Assembly: GCF_036346875.1 (NCBI RefSeq)
Contig: NZ_CP107852.1
Location: 5,208,001-5,272,000 of the forward strand
DNA: 64,000 bases
Source: Nocardia sp. NBC_00508
Lineage (GTDB): Bacteria; Actinomycetota; Actinomycetes; Mycobacteriales; Mycobacteriaceae
Direction of reading: 5' to 3'
Position numbers and translations under genes: made by a program. Positions 33,979-42,583 of the stretch are shown piece after piece. The notes under the pieces are model-generated. The model was given only the letters and a program-made list of their open reading frames with translations, searched no databases and was not told the DNA's origin. Within the stretch, counting starts at the first letter, position 1. Every line of letters begins with the position of its first letter.

Positions 33979-34060
33979 CGACGCCCGCGAGTATCAGCGG
34001 CTCGGCACCCGGCGCGCCGGATAGGTTGAGCCGACCGACCAACCTGAACAGGAGCCAGCA

Positions 34061-34591
34061 GTGCCTATCGAGCACGAAGCCAAGATCCTCGGCGTCGACC
34101 CCGACACCATCGAACAACACATCGTGGACAAGGGCGGGCAGAAACTCGGCGAGCGGTTCATGCGCCGCTACGTCTACGACATCACGCCGGGCGATGAATC
34201 GAAGTGGATCAGACTGCGTGACAACGGGAACGGAACCACGCTCGCGGTCAAGCAGATCACTAGCGACGCCATCGACGGCACCCGCGAATTGGAGGTGGGC
34301 GTCGACGACTTCGCCGCCACCAATGCCCTGCTCGAGATGCTGGGCTTCACCCCGAAGTCCTACCAGGAAACCAAGCGGATCAGCTTCGTACTCAACGGCG
34401 CACAGCTCGAGATCGACACCTGGCCGCAGATCCCGTCGTACCTGGAGATCGAAGCCGCGACGAAGGATGAAGTGATCAGGATCGCCGAACTACTCGGCTA
34501 CACCGAAGCCGACCTCACCGGCGAGAACACGATCAAGATCTACGCTCGGCACGGCATCGACCTCAACACCGTCCGCGAACTACGTTTCTGA
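34061..34591 (+). CDS. CYTH domain protein (class IV adenylate cyclase/triphosphatase-like)
   Basis: A 176-residue triphosphate-tunnel fold protein. The E-x-E-x-K signature is EHEAK at residues 4-8, followed by YDITPGDESKWIRLRDNG and TLAVKQ, with late acidic residues in QLEIDTWP and SYLEIEAA. Such proteins bind a triphosphate with divalent metal; they include class IV adenylate cyclases, thiamine-triphosphatases and nucleotide-processing enzymes beside defence genes. Start is GTG 34061 after AGGAGCC. It lies between the two nuclease cassettes, in the same direction as both. Confidence 0.85.
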   Translation: MPIEHEAKILGVDPDTIEQHIVDKGGQKLGERFMRRYVYDITPGDESKWIRLRDNGNGTTLAVKQITSDAIDGTRELEVGVDDFAATNALLEMLGFTPKSYQETKRISFVLNGAQLEIDTWPQIPSYLEIEAATKDEVIRIAELLGYTEADLTGENTIKIYARHGIDLNTVRELRF

Positions 34592-34696
34592 GCGGGTCTT
34601 CCGGTGTCTTGTCGCGAGCGCCGAACGGCAGAACCCGGTGTCCGTCCAGTCCTGCGGGTCAGGGCGATTTGCGTTGCGCAGGTCAGATCAGACTGC

Positions 34697-35890
34697 TCAG
34701 TAAGGAACCTGAACGAAGTCGGCTAGGTCGCGGACCTCTGCCGTCAGCGTCCGCCGTTTCTCGATCATCCCTGCGAGGATGTCACGCGCAAACCTTTGTT
34801 TCACGAGCCATTCCGGCAGCTCTCGCCGGATCTGCTGGAGCACGGCCAGCGCTTCGGGGTATTGCCGCATAGCTGCGTGTGCTGCTGCGACGTCGAGGCG
34901 GTGACGCTGCCACGGCCACGGGAGTGGGTATTTCGTCCCCGCCAGTTGTGTCGCAATCGCCAGTGTCACTTGTGGTTTGTCGATGACCATGGCGTTCTCC
35001 GCCGCCAGCATTTGTACCGTGACCGGGCCGAATGCGTGCAGCAGGCCATCTTTGGAGTCGTGTTCGCCATGTCGGATCGCCATGCCGGCGACACGGGCGA
35101 ACGCCAGCGCGTCATCGGCCTCACCGGGTCGGTTGTCACGTATCGCCGCTGTGGAGACACGTTGCAGCATCAGTCCCCAACTGGCGAGATCTTCCCGCGA
35201 CGCCTTGGATATCCGGCGCGGTTCGAGATCATCGGCCCACTTGGTCGCTACCTCCCGCGCCTTCGCCAGATCCCCCTTGCGAATCCAGCGCCAGCAATCC
35301 GCATCTGCCAGCGGCGCAGATGCACGCAGGTCGGGCGCATCATCGAGTGCCAACGCGATGGCGTGATCTGCCGCATCGAACTGCCAGGTCAGACACATTT
35401 GCCATGCCACCATCTGGCGAATCCGGGATCGCAGTCTTCGTGCATCGGTCGTCCCTGAATCCGCCGCAGACACTAGATAATCCGCGTCGCGCAACATTGG
35501 CACGAGCTGAGGGGCAAGCTCAGCGAAGCGACCACCGCGGAACAGCGGCTTTACTTCCGCGAATGTCGCACTGACACCGGCGACAGTCGGTGGCTCGCTG
35601 AACTCATCAACCGGGTAGATACCAGCTAACGCTTGACGGACTTCCGCCCACAACTCGACATCTGTCACGTCGGGATCAGCCGCATCCGGCTTGACGATCA
35701 AGGCAGATGTTTCGACTCGAAGCGCGCTCGCCAACCGACGCGCTGTCTCGGTCCTAGTCGATTCCTGCCCGCCCTGCTCGAGCAGCCTGATCAGCTGGAC
35801 TGATACACCGGATCGTTCTGCAAGCTCGGTCTGAGTGAGCCCGCGCCGTTTGCGAATACTGCGCAGGCGGTCCCCTAGTTGTGCGCCCAT
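34697..35890 (-). CDS. XRE-type HTH regulator with TPR-like domain
   Basis: A 397-residue protein with a clear HTH at 5-60 (LRSIRKRRGLTQTELAERSG, VSVQLIRLLEQGGQ) and a helical-repeat remainder. It lacks the internal twin-arginine segment of the other two regulators and so belongs to a different subgroup. Start ATG 35890 places the HTH at the N-terminus. It is divergent from the small genes that lead into cassette B and is a candidate regulator of that cassette. Confidence 0.82.
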   Translation of the reverse strand: MGAQLGDRLRSIRKRRGLTQTELAERSGVSVQLIRLLEQGGQESTRTETARRLASALRVETSALIVKPDAADPDVTDVELWAEVRQALAGIYPVDEFSEPPTVAGVSATFAEVKPLFRGGRFAELAPQLVPMLRDADYLVSAADSGTTDARRLRSRIRQMVAWQMCLTWQFDAADHAIALALDDAPDLRASAPLADADCWRWIRKGDLAKAREVATKWADDLEPRRISKASREDLASWGLMLQRVSTAAIRDNRPGEADDALAFARVAGMAIRHGEHDSKDGLLHAFGPVTVQMLAAENAMVIDKPQVTLAIATQLAGTKYPLPWPWQRHRLDVAAAHAAMRQYPEALAVLQQIRRELPEWLVKQRFARDILAGMIEKRRTLTAEVRDLADFVQVPY

Positions 35891-36127
35891 ACGCCAACGG
35901 TACGCGGGCTCAACGGACTCCGAGAGACCTCCGAATTGGTAGTTTGCAACGCCCCTGTTCACTACTGCCATTGTGACGCTCCAGGCGAACGCTGAGGCTG
36001 GATTCAGCCCCGACGTCGGGTGTCGCCGGTTCCTAATCCCGGCCCACTGACTGCCCGATGATGCGCAGTCGGCGGATTGACCTCGGCGTCGGGTGCACAC
36101 CAATCGTTCGAGCGAGGGGAGACGCTT

Positions 36128-36616
36128 ATGGATTCACCGAAACAGCCTGAGGACACGCCGTTGTCGGTATGCCACTTCTACCGGCAGGTGTGTGACCTGC
36201 CCGCTGAGGTGGACCCAGCTCATCTGGGACGCATCACCCTGCGAGCGGGCCGGGTGTGTGGGTTGATGATGCCCGCGTTCATCGGGTCGGAAGTCAAAGC
36301 GTGGATGCAGCGGCACGGCCACCAGGCCGAGCCGGTACTGACGCATCCTCGTTCGCAGCGCTGGACGTTCCTGACCGGCCCTGACCTGCCCGAAGATATC
36401 CGGTTGTTCGCGGAGATGTCGCGGCTGAGCGTGTCCATCGTGCGCGCAGGAGATATCGCGCTGCCCGGTCCCGGTCAGCGTCCCGGCCTGTTCCGGGCAT
36501 GGGTGCAACCACCCCACGATGCCTACCGCCCGCCGGGGCGGATCGTGATCGAGGCCATTCGCGGATGCGCCCGCCAGCACGCGCGGCATCGTCGGCGGGT
36601 GGTGGCGTATGCCTGA
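36128..36616 (+). CDS. Hypothetical protein, 162 residues, island gene
   Basis: Start ATG 36128 follows GAGGGGAGACG. The protein has VCGLMMPAFIGSEVKAWMQ, a beta-rich centre SQRWTFLTGPDLPED, RLSVSIVRAGDIALPGPG and a basic C-terminal helix RGCARQHARHRRR. The order loosely recalls small actinobacterial primase/polymerase-like modules, but no catalytic acids can be assigned. It overlaps the next gene by 8 bases and starts the run leading to cassette B. Confidence 0.6.
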   Translation: MDSPKQPEDTPLSVCHFYRQVCDLPAEVDPAHLGRITLRAGRVCGLMMPAFIGSEVKAWMQRHGHQAEPVLTHPRSQRWTFLTGPDLPEDIRLFAEMSRLSVSIVRAGDIALPGPGQRPGLFRAWVQPPHDAYRPPGRIVIEAIRGCARQHARHRRRVVAYA

Positions 36617-36923
36617 AAACACCACAACCGGTTTTGCAGCGTACGGTTGCGGTCCGGAGTGTGAGCCGTGGATCAGCGTAAGTCATTGCGGTGTCTTCGC
36701 TTTCGATAACAAAACCGGTGACCTGTTGTCGGTGAAATGCCCGTCGTACTTGTGCTGCGGGCAGATGGTGCCGATCATCAACGGCCGCATGACCGATCAC
36801 GATTTCCCCGCAGGCATCGCATTCGGTGGTCAGAAATGCCCCTGGATCGGTATCCGCGTCGTCGACGACCGTGCCCCGAGTAGCGTTCTCGCGCCGGATC
36901 AACCGCCGCAGGCCGCCCGATGA
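36609..36923 (+). CDS. Small cysteine-rich protein, island gene
   Basis: A 104-residue protein overlapping the previous stop. Cysteines occur in YGCGPECEPW, VSHCGV, KCPSYLCCGQ and QKCPW, compatible with a zinc site. It has no signal peptide. No family recognised. It lies in a tight run 36128-36616, 36609-36923, 36927-37253, so it is translationally coupled. Confidence 0.55.
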   Translation: MPENTTTGFAAYGCGPECEPWISVSHCGVFAFDNKTGDLLSVKCPSYLCCGQMVPIINGRMTDHDFPAGIAFGGQKCPWIGIRVVDDRAPSSVLAPDQPPQAAR

Positions 36924-36926
36924 CCG

Positions 36927-37253
36927 GTGACCAGGACGCCGAGCGTGCCGCCGCCGATGACCGGTGCCCGCATCATCGATAGCCGCACGCGTCTCACCAG
37001 GACACAGCGAGCCAGCGACCCGATCCACCCAGACCGCACCGCCCACCGATCCCCGCATCCCGAGGATCCGGTCGTGCACCGGGCGATCTCGCTGCACGGC
37101 ATACGATTCGACTTCGCCGCATGCCTGAGTTCCGCACTGGAATTCGTGAACGAACAGCAGGCCCACCGCTACGCCGACGATGTGACCATCGACCTGCACG
37201 ACACGCACACATACCCGTGCTTGCCCAATGAGCGGCTGTATGTGCAACCGTGA
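36927..37253 (+). CDS. Truncated partner of the resolvase-like gene
   Basis: A 108-residue frame from GTG 36927. Residues 50-108 match the C-terminus of the 326-residue protein at 31234 (AISLHGIRFDF, LSSALEFVNEQQAHRYADDV, LPNERLYVQP). The first 50 residues are low-complexity and align only weakly. The resolvase-like domain and middle region are missing. The shared domain seems to be what stays with the cassette. It may be a working mini-gene or a remnant; the absence of stops favours the former slightly. Confidence 0.55.
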   Translation: MTRTPSVPPPMTGARIIDSRTRLTRTQRASDPIHPDRTAHRSPHPEDPVVHRAISLHGIRFDFAACLSSALEFVNEQQAHRYADDVTIDLHDTHTYPCLPNERLYVQP

Positions 37254-37306
37254 CCTGAGACACTGACCTGCCCACACCGGGCCAAGGGGACAGCCGAGAG
37301 GAAACC

Positions 37307-37816
37307 ATGAGCGAACGGCCCTACACCGCAGCAGAACTCGAACGGATCGCAGCGGACCAGCAAGACCCGCACTGGATGGAATGGTTGAGCCACATGTCCG
37401 AACGAATCGACCAATTCCTTAACGTCACCGTGCCCGACATGCCGGACAACCCGTGGTCCGACGAAGGGTTGAATCACGCCGAAGCCGCCGCGCTTCGAAT
37501 CTTCCCGACCATGGAATCAGTTGATCTGCCGGAAAACCGCGACATCTCCGACCAGTTCCACAGCTACATCGGTGAGGTATTCCGCCGGAACTTCGAAGGC
37601 GAATGGCGCAACGTGCCGGACTACGACGATGACGATCACCCGAAGGGATTCGGGCCAGTTATCCGATTGCCATACAACCCCGAGTATTTGGCCGTCTTCC
37701 AGCTACTGACCGCCACCATGTTCCGGCGGACCGGAAGCCAATGGAGCCGGATATTCGGCTACCAAGCCGAAGACTACGAAACATGGAAAGCCGGGAGAAC
37801 CTCCCCGCAAGGGTGA
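37307..37816 (+). CDS. Small acidic protein of nuclease cassette B, possible immunity protein
   Basis: A 169-residue homologue of the 179-residue protein at 32262. Shared blocks are SERPYTAAELERI, QQDPHWMEWL, FPTMESVDLPENRD, GEVFRRNFEGEWRNVP, GFGPVIRLPY and RRTGSQWSRIF. The centre between NVP and GFGP and the C-terminus differ, which fits a protein matched to its own nuclease partner. Start ATG 37307 follows GAGAGGAAACC. The partner gene begins 27 bases after its stop. Confidence 0.7.
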   Translation: MSERPYTAAELERIAADQQDPHWMEWLSHMSERIDQFLNVTVPDMPDNPWSDEGLNHAEAAALRIFPTMESVDLPENRDISDQFHSYIGEVFRRNFEGEWRNVPDYDDDDHPKGFGPVIRLPYNPEYLAVFQLLTATMFRRTGSQWSRIFGYQAEDYETWKAGRTSPQG

Positions 37817-37843
37817 GCACTGCCGTGAGCAGGGGGAATCGTC

Positions 37844-38989
37844 GTGTACGACGAGCAGGAACGCTACAAGAAGTATGTCATCCGCCAATGGTTCAAAGGA
37901 AAACGAGCACGCTCGATCGAGAACTGGCGGAAAGAAAGTAAGCGACGAGGCAACGCGCGCAAATTCGGAAACCTGTTCCGCGATGGCATGACTCAGCTTC
38001 TCGGCCGCACCGAGGACCGAGGGTGGAAAACCGAGGTATACCGAGCAACCGACAAAGGTCGACGCTACGACGACTCGGCACACAAAAAGCTAGCCCACTC
38101 CATGGAATTCAAAGCCGGGAAACTCGGCCTTGACGCCGTACGGCAGCTCGAAAAAGACGAACACGGCCTCAAGATCGGCCGCACGATCGAATGGTACATC
38201 GCGCCGACATCCACGATCAGCCGAGAAGCGGCCGACAAAATACAGGAACTGAAAACAAAATACCCAGACCAGTTTCAGCTCATAGTCATCTCTCGCGAGC
38301 AGTTCGCACGGGCGATCGAGATCGGCAAGGAACTCGCGAAGAGCCGCGAGGCGCAACAGCTCCAGAAAGCCCGCGAGAACGAGATAGCTCGCAACATCGA
38401 AGCGGGCAAGCAGCTCGAATCCAAGAAGGCCGAACTACGCAAGCAGGTCGAAGAACAAGCCCGCCAGCTGCAAGAAGCGCGCGAACGTGGGCGCGGTGTC
38501 GAGGTCGAACCGCTGCGCGCGGCGCACGCGAAGATGCTCGGAGACCTCGAGAAGATCCGTGAGGCCGAGCGCGAGCAAGCCCGCGAAATGCTCCAGGCGG
38601 CCGGGCACACCCCGCAGCAGATCCAGGCCATGGAAACGGTGCTCGAGCAGGGGCGGGAGGACCAGCGTAAGGACGTGGTACAGGGTATCGAGGCGATCGC
38701 AGCCACGGTCGAACGCGAGGACCAGGCCCGCGCCGCCTCCGAGGCCGCCGAGCAAGCCCGCGAGCAAGAGCGGGCCGCCCGTGAAGCCGCGGAGAAGGAA
38801 CGCGCCGAATACCTCGCCCGCCTCCAACAGCAAGGCATCCCTGGTGAAGTCGTGAAGATTCTCGGACTAGGCCAAGCCGAAGCACCTTCGGCCGCCGTCC
38901 AGCGTGACCCGGACGGCCAAGCGCCCCGAGTCGAACGCGGTCACGGCTACGGACCGGAACGAAGCCGCGGAATCAACCGCGACCGCTGA
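37844..38989 (+). CDS. Putative PD-(D/E)XK nuclease-domain protein with long coiled coil, cassette B
   Basis: A 381-residue homologue of the protein at 32833, the same length without gaps. Asp77 (YDDSAHK), Glu88-x-Lys90 (SMEFKAGK) and Gln101 (AVRQLEKD) are kept, as is GRTIEWYIAPTS. Outside these sites residues 1-150 have changed heavily, whereas residues 165-381 are almost the same as copy A. The start is GTG 37844. The coding sequence of the first 450 bases is less GC-rich than the rest. Conservation of the signature across a diverged domain argues that the catalytic site is used. Confidence 0.7.
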   Translation: MYDEQERYKKYVIRQWFKGKRARSIENWRKESKRRGNARKFGNLFRDGMTQLLGRTEDRGWKTEVYRATDKGRRYDDSAHKKLAHSMEFKAGKLGLDAVRQLEKDEHGLKIGRTIEWYIAPTSTISREAADKIQELKTKYPDQFQLIVISREQFARAIEIGKELAKSREAQQLQKARENEIARNIEAGKQLESKKAELRKQVEEQARQLQEARERGRGVEVEPLRAAHAKMLGDLEKIREAEREQAREMLQAAGHTPQQIQAMETVLEQGREDQRKDVVQGIEAIAATVEREDQARAASEAAEQAREQERAAREAAEKERAEYLARLQQQGIPGEVVKILGLGQAEAPSAAVQRDPDGQAPRVERGHGYGPERSRGINRDR

Positions 38990-39129
38990 CAGCATTTCCA
39001 TGACGTCCGCGAGACGCGAGGCGTCACGTCTGGATAGGCGGTGGCCCCCGGTCCGAGATATGCGCGGTCTCGGCACCGAGGGCCATTGGGGTATATGAAG
39101 GTAGAACCCGGCTGCTCGCCGGGCATGCG

Positions 39130-39915
39130 TTACTTCTGCGGCTCGGTCGGCTTGGTCGGCATGGGCGCGTTGACCGTGCTGAAGTACTGGATGGCCGCGC
39201 CGATGGCGACCGGTGCGGTCACCAGGATCTGACCGGCGACCGTGCCCAGTGCGCCGACCGCCAGGATGCCGCCGAGGCAGCCGACGGCGGCGGCCGGGAT
39301 GAACGGGCCGAACATGCCGACGATGGTGGCGGCGGCGACGGTGGCTCCGGCGATGCCGCCGAGGATGCAACCGACGGACGCGCCGCCGATGCCGCCGACC
39401 AGAGTGCCGATGGAGGCGCCCATCCCGATGGTGCTGGTCATGCGGGACCAAGCGGCCTGCTCGCGGTCGTATTCGGTCTTCCAGGGGGCCTTGTCCTCGA
39501 ACGGAAGGGCGACCGGCTTGTAGGTGGCGTGGGCGAGGTCGAACTGCGGGGTCAGCGTGGCGGTGCGGTCGGAAATCTCGGCGGCGATGGGGAATTCGAA
39601 GTCATCGATGCGGAAGGTCAGGGGCGCGCCCGCGACGATGGCGCCGTCGGCGGCTTTGAGCTTCAGCATCTGGTCCTCGACCACCAGCGAACCGGCGTCG
39701 GTGGTGATGATGCTGGAGGTTTCGGTGGCGTAGGCGGTGAAGCCGACGGCTTCGGCCTCGCCGGAACCAGCCTCGACGGACGTGCCTTCGCCGGTGGCCT
39801 CGACGGACGTGGCTTCGGCGGGTGCGACCTCGGGAGCGGCGGAGCTCGTGCCCGTGGCGATGCTCACCGCAGCGGTGGTGAACGCGGCGGCCAGGGCTAG
39901 TTTCGTGATCTGCAT
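39130..39915 (-). CDS. Secreted protein with C-terminal glycine-zipper hydrophobic domain
   Basis: A 261-residue protein with a signal peptide (1 to about 27, MQITKLALAAAFTTAAVSIA) and a Glu/Ala/Thr-rich linker. A beta-rich middle follows (ITTDAGSLVVEDQMLKLKA, APLTFRIDDFEFPIAAEI). Residues about 175-245 are a long Gly/Ala hydrophobic region with repeated G-x-x-x-G spacing. This layout occurs in exported nocardial proteins of unknown role and could insert in the cell envelope. Start ATG 39915 after GAGGAATCCTC. It is transcribed alone. Confidence 0.75.
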   Translation of the reverse strand: MQITKLALAAAFTTAAVSIATGTSSAAPEVAPAEATSVEATGEGTSVEAGSGEAEAVGFTAYATETSSIITTDAGSLVVEDQMLKLKAADGAIVAGAPLTFRIDDFEFPIAAEISDRTATLTPQFDLAHATYKPVALPFEDKAPWKTEYDREQAAWSRMTSTIGMGASIGTLVGGIGGASVGCILGGIAGATVAAATIVGMFGPFIPAAAVGCLGGILAVGALGTVAGQILVTAPVAIGAAIQYFSTVNAPMPTKPTEPQK

Positions 39916-40015
39916 GAGGATTCCTCGGTTTTCGAGGCATGGCGGTACGACGGCCATACCTATGACGTTTGGTAGGTCGTGGGAGTAACGGGCCTTCGCC
40001 CGGGGGATGTGTGAA

Positions 40016-41491
40016 CTACGAGGCGGCGCGTACCCGTCCGACTAGGCCGATCAGGATGTCGACGGCGAGGAAGGCGAGCAGGCTCAACCCGACCAGCGGG
40101 ACGAACCAGCCGACCAGCAGTGCGGCGGCCAGCAGGGGAACGACCAACCACGGTGAGGTCTGCCGCAACGCGCCGCGCCGAGGGGCCCGGCCCATGGCGA
40201 ACCGTCCCGCGTCGCGAGTCGGTCGCCTGCGCCACCACAGGAGGTAGCCGCGCGCGATCACGGTGATCAGGCCGATCATCGCCGCGAGCAGCAACAGCTG
40301 GTTGAGCAGCCCGAACATCAGACCCATGTGGAACTGAATGCCCCAGTTGGTGAGCTTGGCCATCAGCGGCCAGTCGGCGTAGGGGAGCCGGTCGGTGACC
40401 GAGCCGGTGGCGCCGTCAACCGCGACCGCGTCGACGGTGTAGGTGCCGGGCATCCGGCGTTCCTTCACCCCGAATGCCTTCCCTGGTGCGCCCGGCATGG
40501 CGATCTCGACAGCTTGGGTGATGCCCTCGGCGCGTGCGGTCGCGTACACCCGGTCCAGCTGGGCGATCCGGTCGGCCGGGTCGGCGGGCGCGTGCTCGGC
40601 ATGGCCGCCGCCGTGATGATCGGAGCCCGAATCATGCACGGGCGCAGCGCTTCCGGGTAGCGTGGTGCTGACCGAAGGGGTCGTCCAGCTCAGCTGCTGA
40701 CGCAGCTCGGTGATGTTCTCACCCGCGTACGTCGACCAGGTCATGCCGGTCGCCGACAGCAGCAACGCCAGGGGAAGCACCCACATGCCGATCGCGCCGT
40801 GCCAATTCAGGGTGCGTCCGCGCGCGCGTTGCGACCGGTCGGCCGCGAACAACCAGCCCCAGCCGTTGCGGGCACGCCGACTGCGCACGCGCCGCACCCA
40901 GATGACCAGACCGGCCAGTCCCACGATCCACAGCCAGGACGCGGCGAGCTCGCTGTAGATCCGGCCTGGCTCACCCAGGTGCAGATCCCGGTGCAGCTGG
41001 TCGATCCAGGTGCGCATCGGCAGCGCTCCCGAGCTGCCGTACACCACGGAATCGCCAATCGGCAGTGCGGTATACGGATCGACGAATACCGCGCGTCGCT
41101 CGGACTCGCCCAGCGAAGGATCGCTGAACAGCACGCGGGTGGTGTCCTCTGGGCCCGCCGCCGGAGCGACCGCGACCAGTTGCAGGTCCGGCTGGATGGC
41201 GAGCTGGGTGACGACGGCGGCGCTGACCTGATCCGAGAGCGGCTTCGGTGTTCCGTTCTGCGTGACAGTCAGCAGGTCGCGCGACATGACCGACTCGAGC
41301 GTCGGCGAGATCGCGTAGAGCGCGCCGGTGAGGGCCGCGATCAGGATGAACGGTCCGACGAACACGCCTGCGTAGAAGTGCAGCCGCATGGTGAGCGCGG
41401 ATAGGCCGGTTCGGCGTCTGGCGGCGGGCGCGTCCGACGGCTCCGGTAAGTCGGCGCCGGAGTCGGAAGTGGTTATTTCTGCTGTACTCAC
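40016..41491 (-). CDS. PepSY-associated transmembrane protein
   Basis: A 491-residue membrane protein of the PepSY-TM family. The first membrane helix is HFYAGVFVGPFILIAALTGAL, PepSY-like domains lie outside, and later helices include LNWHGAIGMWVLPLALLLSATGM, FHMGLMFGLLNQLLLLA and a paired C-terminal hairpin. A His-rich loop (SGSDHHGGGHAEH) near 290 may bind metal. Family members are linked to siderophore-iron reduction or metal handling. The start is taken as GTG 41491; a TTG at 41530 is in frame. Confidence 0.85.
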   Translation of the reverse strand: MSTAEITTSDSGADLPEPSDAPAARRRTGLSALTMRLHFYAGVFVGPFILIAALTGALYAISPTLESVMSRDLLTVTQNGTPKPLSDQVSAAVVTQLAIQPDLQLVAVAPAAGPEDTTRVLFSDPSLGESERRAVFVDPYTALPIGDSVVYGSSGALPMRTWIDQLHRDLHLGEPGRIYSELAASWLWIVGLAGLVIWVRRVRSRRARNGWGWLFAADRSQRARGRTLNWHGAIGMWVLPLALLLSATGMTWSTYAGENITELRQQLSWTTPSVSTTLPGSAAPVHDSGSDHHGGGHAEHAPADPADRIAQLDRVYATARAEGITQAVEIAMPGAPGKAFGVKERRMPGTYTVDAVAVDGATGSVTDRLPYADWPLMAKLTNWGIQFHMGLMFGLLNQLLLLAAMIGLITVIARGYLLWWRRRPTRDAGRFAMGRAPRRGALRQTSPWLVVPLLAAALLVGWFVPLVGLSLLAFLAVDILIGLVGRVRAAS

Positions 41492-41858
41492 GGTCGTTTC
41501 GTTTCTGACGTCGGGAACCCGGTCGGGCAAGCAGGCCGTTGTCCTGGTAGCTGATGCGCACGGGGCGCTCCTGCCGACGGTGGACAGCGCGTACCTCGCA
41601 TCCGGCCGATGTGCGCGCGCGGAACTAGGTTCGGCGACGAACGTCTCGGCCGAGGTGAACGGCCGCGGGCGCGCTCACCTTGCGGAGGCGCGATCTCGCC
41701 GCGGTACGCGGAAGTTTGCCGTGCGAACCTACGCAACGGCGTCTCCGCACGCTCAGACGTGGGCACGAGGTGCGGGTGACGCTGTGCTGCACGGTGAAAG
41801 ACCGTAGACATGAGCAATACTCACGCCACGGCGTTTCTCGCACCGGGTGTGGGAAAGA
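41492..41858. other. Intergenic stretch without a convincing gene
   Basis: This 367-base gap upstream of the PepSY gene and downstream of the 41859-42422 gene shows only short, motif-free frames. It should hold the PepSY promoter, but I cannot point to a metal-regulator box with confidence. Confidence 0.5.
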
Positions 41859-42422
41859 TCAGAGGGCGACCGGAAGTGGCGGACCGCGTGTGCGCAGCAA
41901 CTCGGCGGCGAGCACGCGCAGGACGACGCGGTCGCGATAGACCGTGCGCAGGGGCGCGCGATCCGCGACGACGGGCGGAATGTGGCGTACCGGCAGCACC
42001 CGGGACAGCACCGCTGTCCCGATCCGGTACGCGGCCTCCGCGCCACGGATCACAACAGATGCCGCGACCGCCGCGACAAGATGTGCCGTGAGCATGGCCG
42101 GGGTCAGCTGGGCATCACCGTGATGCACGTGGCCCGAGCTGATACCCATGGTGAAGTGACCGAGTAGCTGTCCGGCCACCAGCGCCGCGACCAGCCCGGC
42201 CGAGGAATCGCGCAGCGGAGCCAGCCCGGCCACCAAGGCGCCGACAACGGTGGAGGCGGCGGCCAGCAGCGCCAGCGTGGTGGTATTCGGCGGCATTCCG
42301 CCGGACGCCCACCCGTGTGCCGCAACGGAAATGGCACCTGAGATCGCACCGGCCGAACCACCGCGCAGTCGCGCGACGGCGCCGCGTCGTCCCGCGGTAG
42401 GCCGGTCGAACTCGAAACTCAC
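41859..42422 (-). CDS. Polytopic membrane protein, 187 residues
   Basis: About four hydrophobic segments: GGSAGAISGAISVAAHGWASG, TLALLAAASTVVGALVAGLAP, GLVAALVAGQLLGHFTMG and MLTAHLVAAVAASVVIRGAE, with a His-containing loop SSGHVHHGDAQLTP. Similar small proteins sit beside copper/PepSY genes in actinobacteria, so a metal link is plausible but unproven. GTG 42422 is preferred because homologous N-termini begin near SFEFDRP; GTG 42449 is also possible. Confidence 0.65.
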   Translation of the reverse strand: MSFEFDRPTAGRRGAVARLRGGSAGAISGAISVAAHGWASGGMPPNTTTLALLAAASTVVGALVAGLAPLRDSSAGLVAALVAGQLLGHFTMGISSGHVHHGDAQLTPAMLTAHLVAAVAASVVIRGAEAAYRIGTAVLSRVLPVRHIPPVVADRAPLRTVYRDRVVLRVLAAELLRTRGPPLPVAL

Positions 42423-42583
42423 CCGCTGATGATAGCCGACGAATTGCACGCGATCGACGGCATCGGCAGGCGCCGGAAAAGCAGTACGACGTGCAGTTTC
42501 CAGGTGGAAACAATTCGGCCTTCCGGAGCGAGCACCGCAGTGCGGAGCATGCCGCCCCGGAAGGCCTTGTGGACGTGCGCCGA

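Larger units (their letters stand above)
32030..33990 (+). repeat. Segmental duplication, copy A
   Basis: This block (end of the resolvase-like gene, small acidic gene, nuclease/coiled-coil gene) is repeated in the same order and direction at about 37060-38992. Nucleotide identity is moderate in the first 1.3 kb and nearly complete from about 33339 to the stop codon at 33978. Confidence 0.85.
37060..38992 (+). repeat. Segmental duplication, copy B
   Basis: Second copy of the block at 32030-33990, offset by about 5,011 bases in the near-identical part. From about 38350 to the stop at 38989 it differs from copy A at only scattered positions; upstream the two have drifted strongly. Similarity stops at the stop codon. 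Confidence 0.85.
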
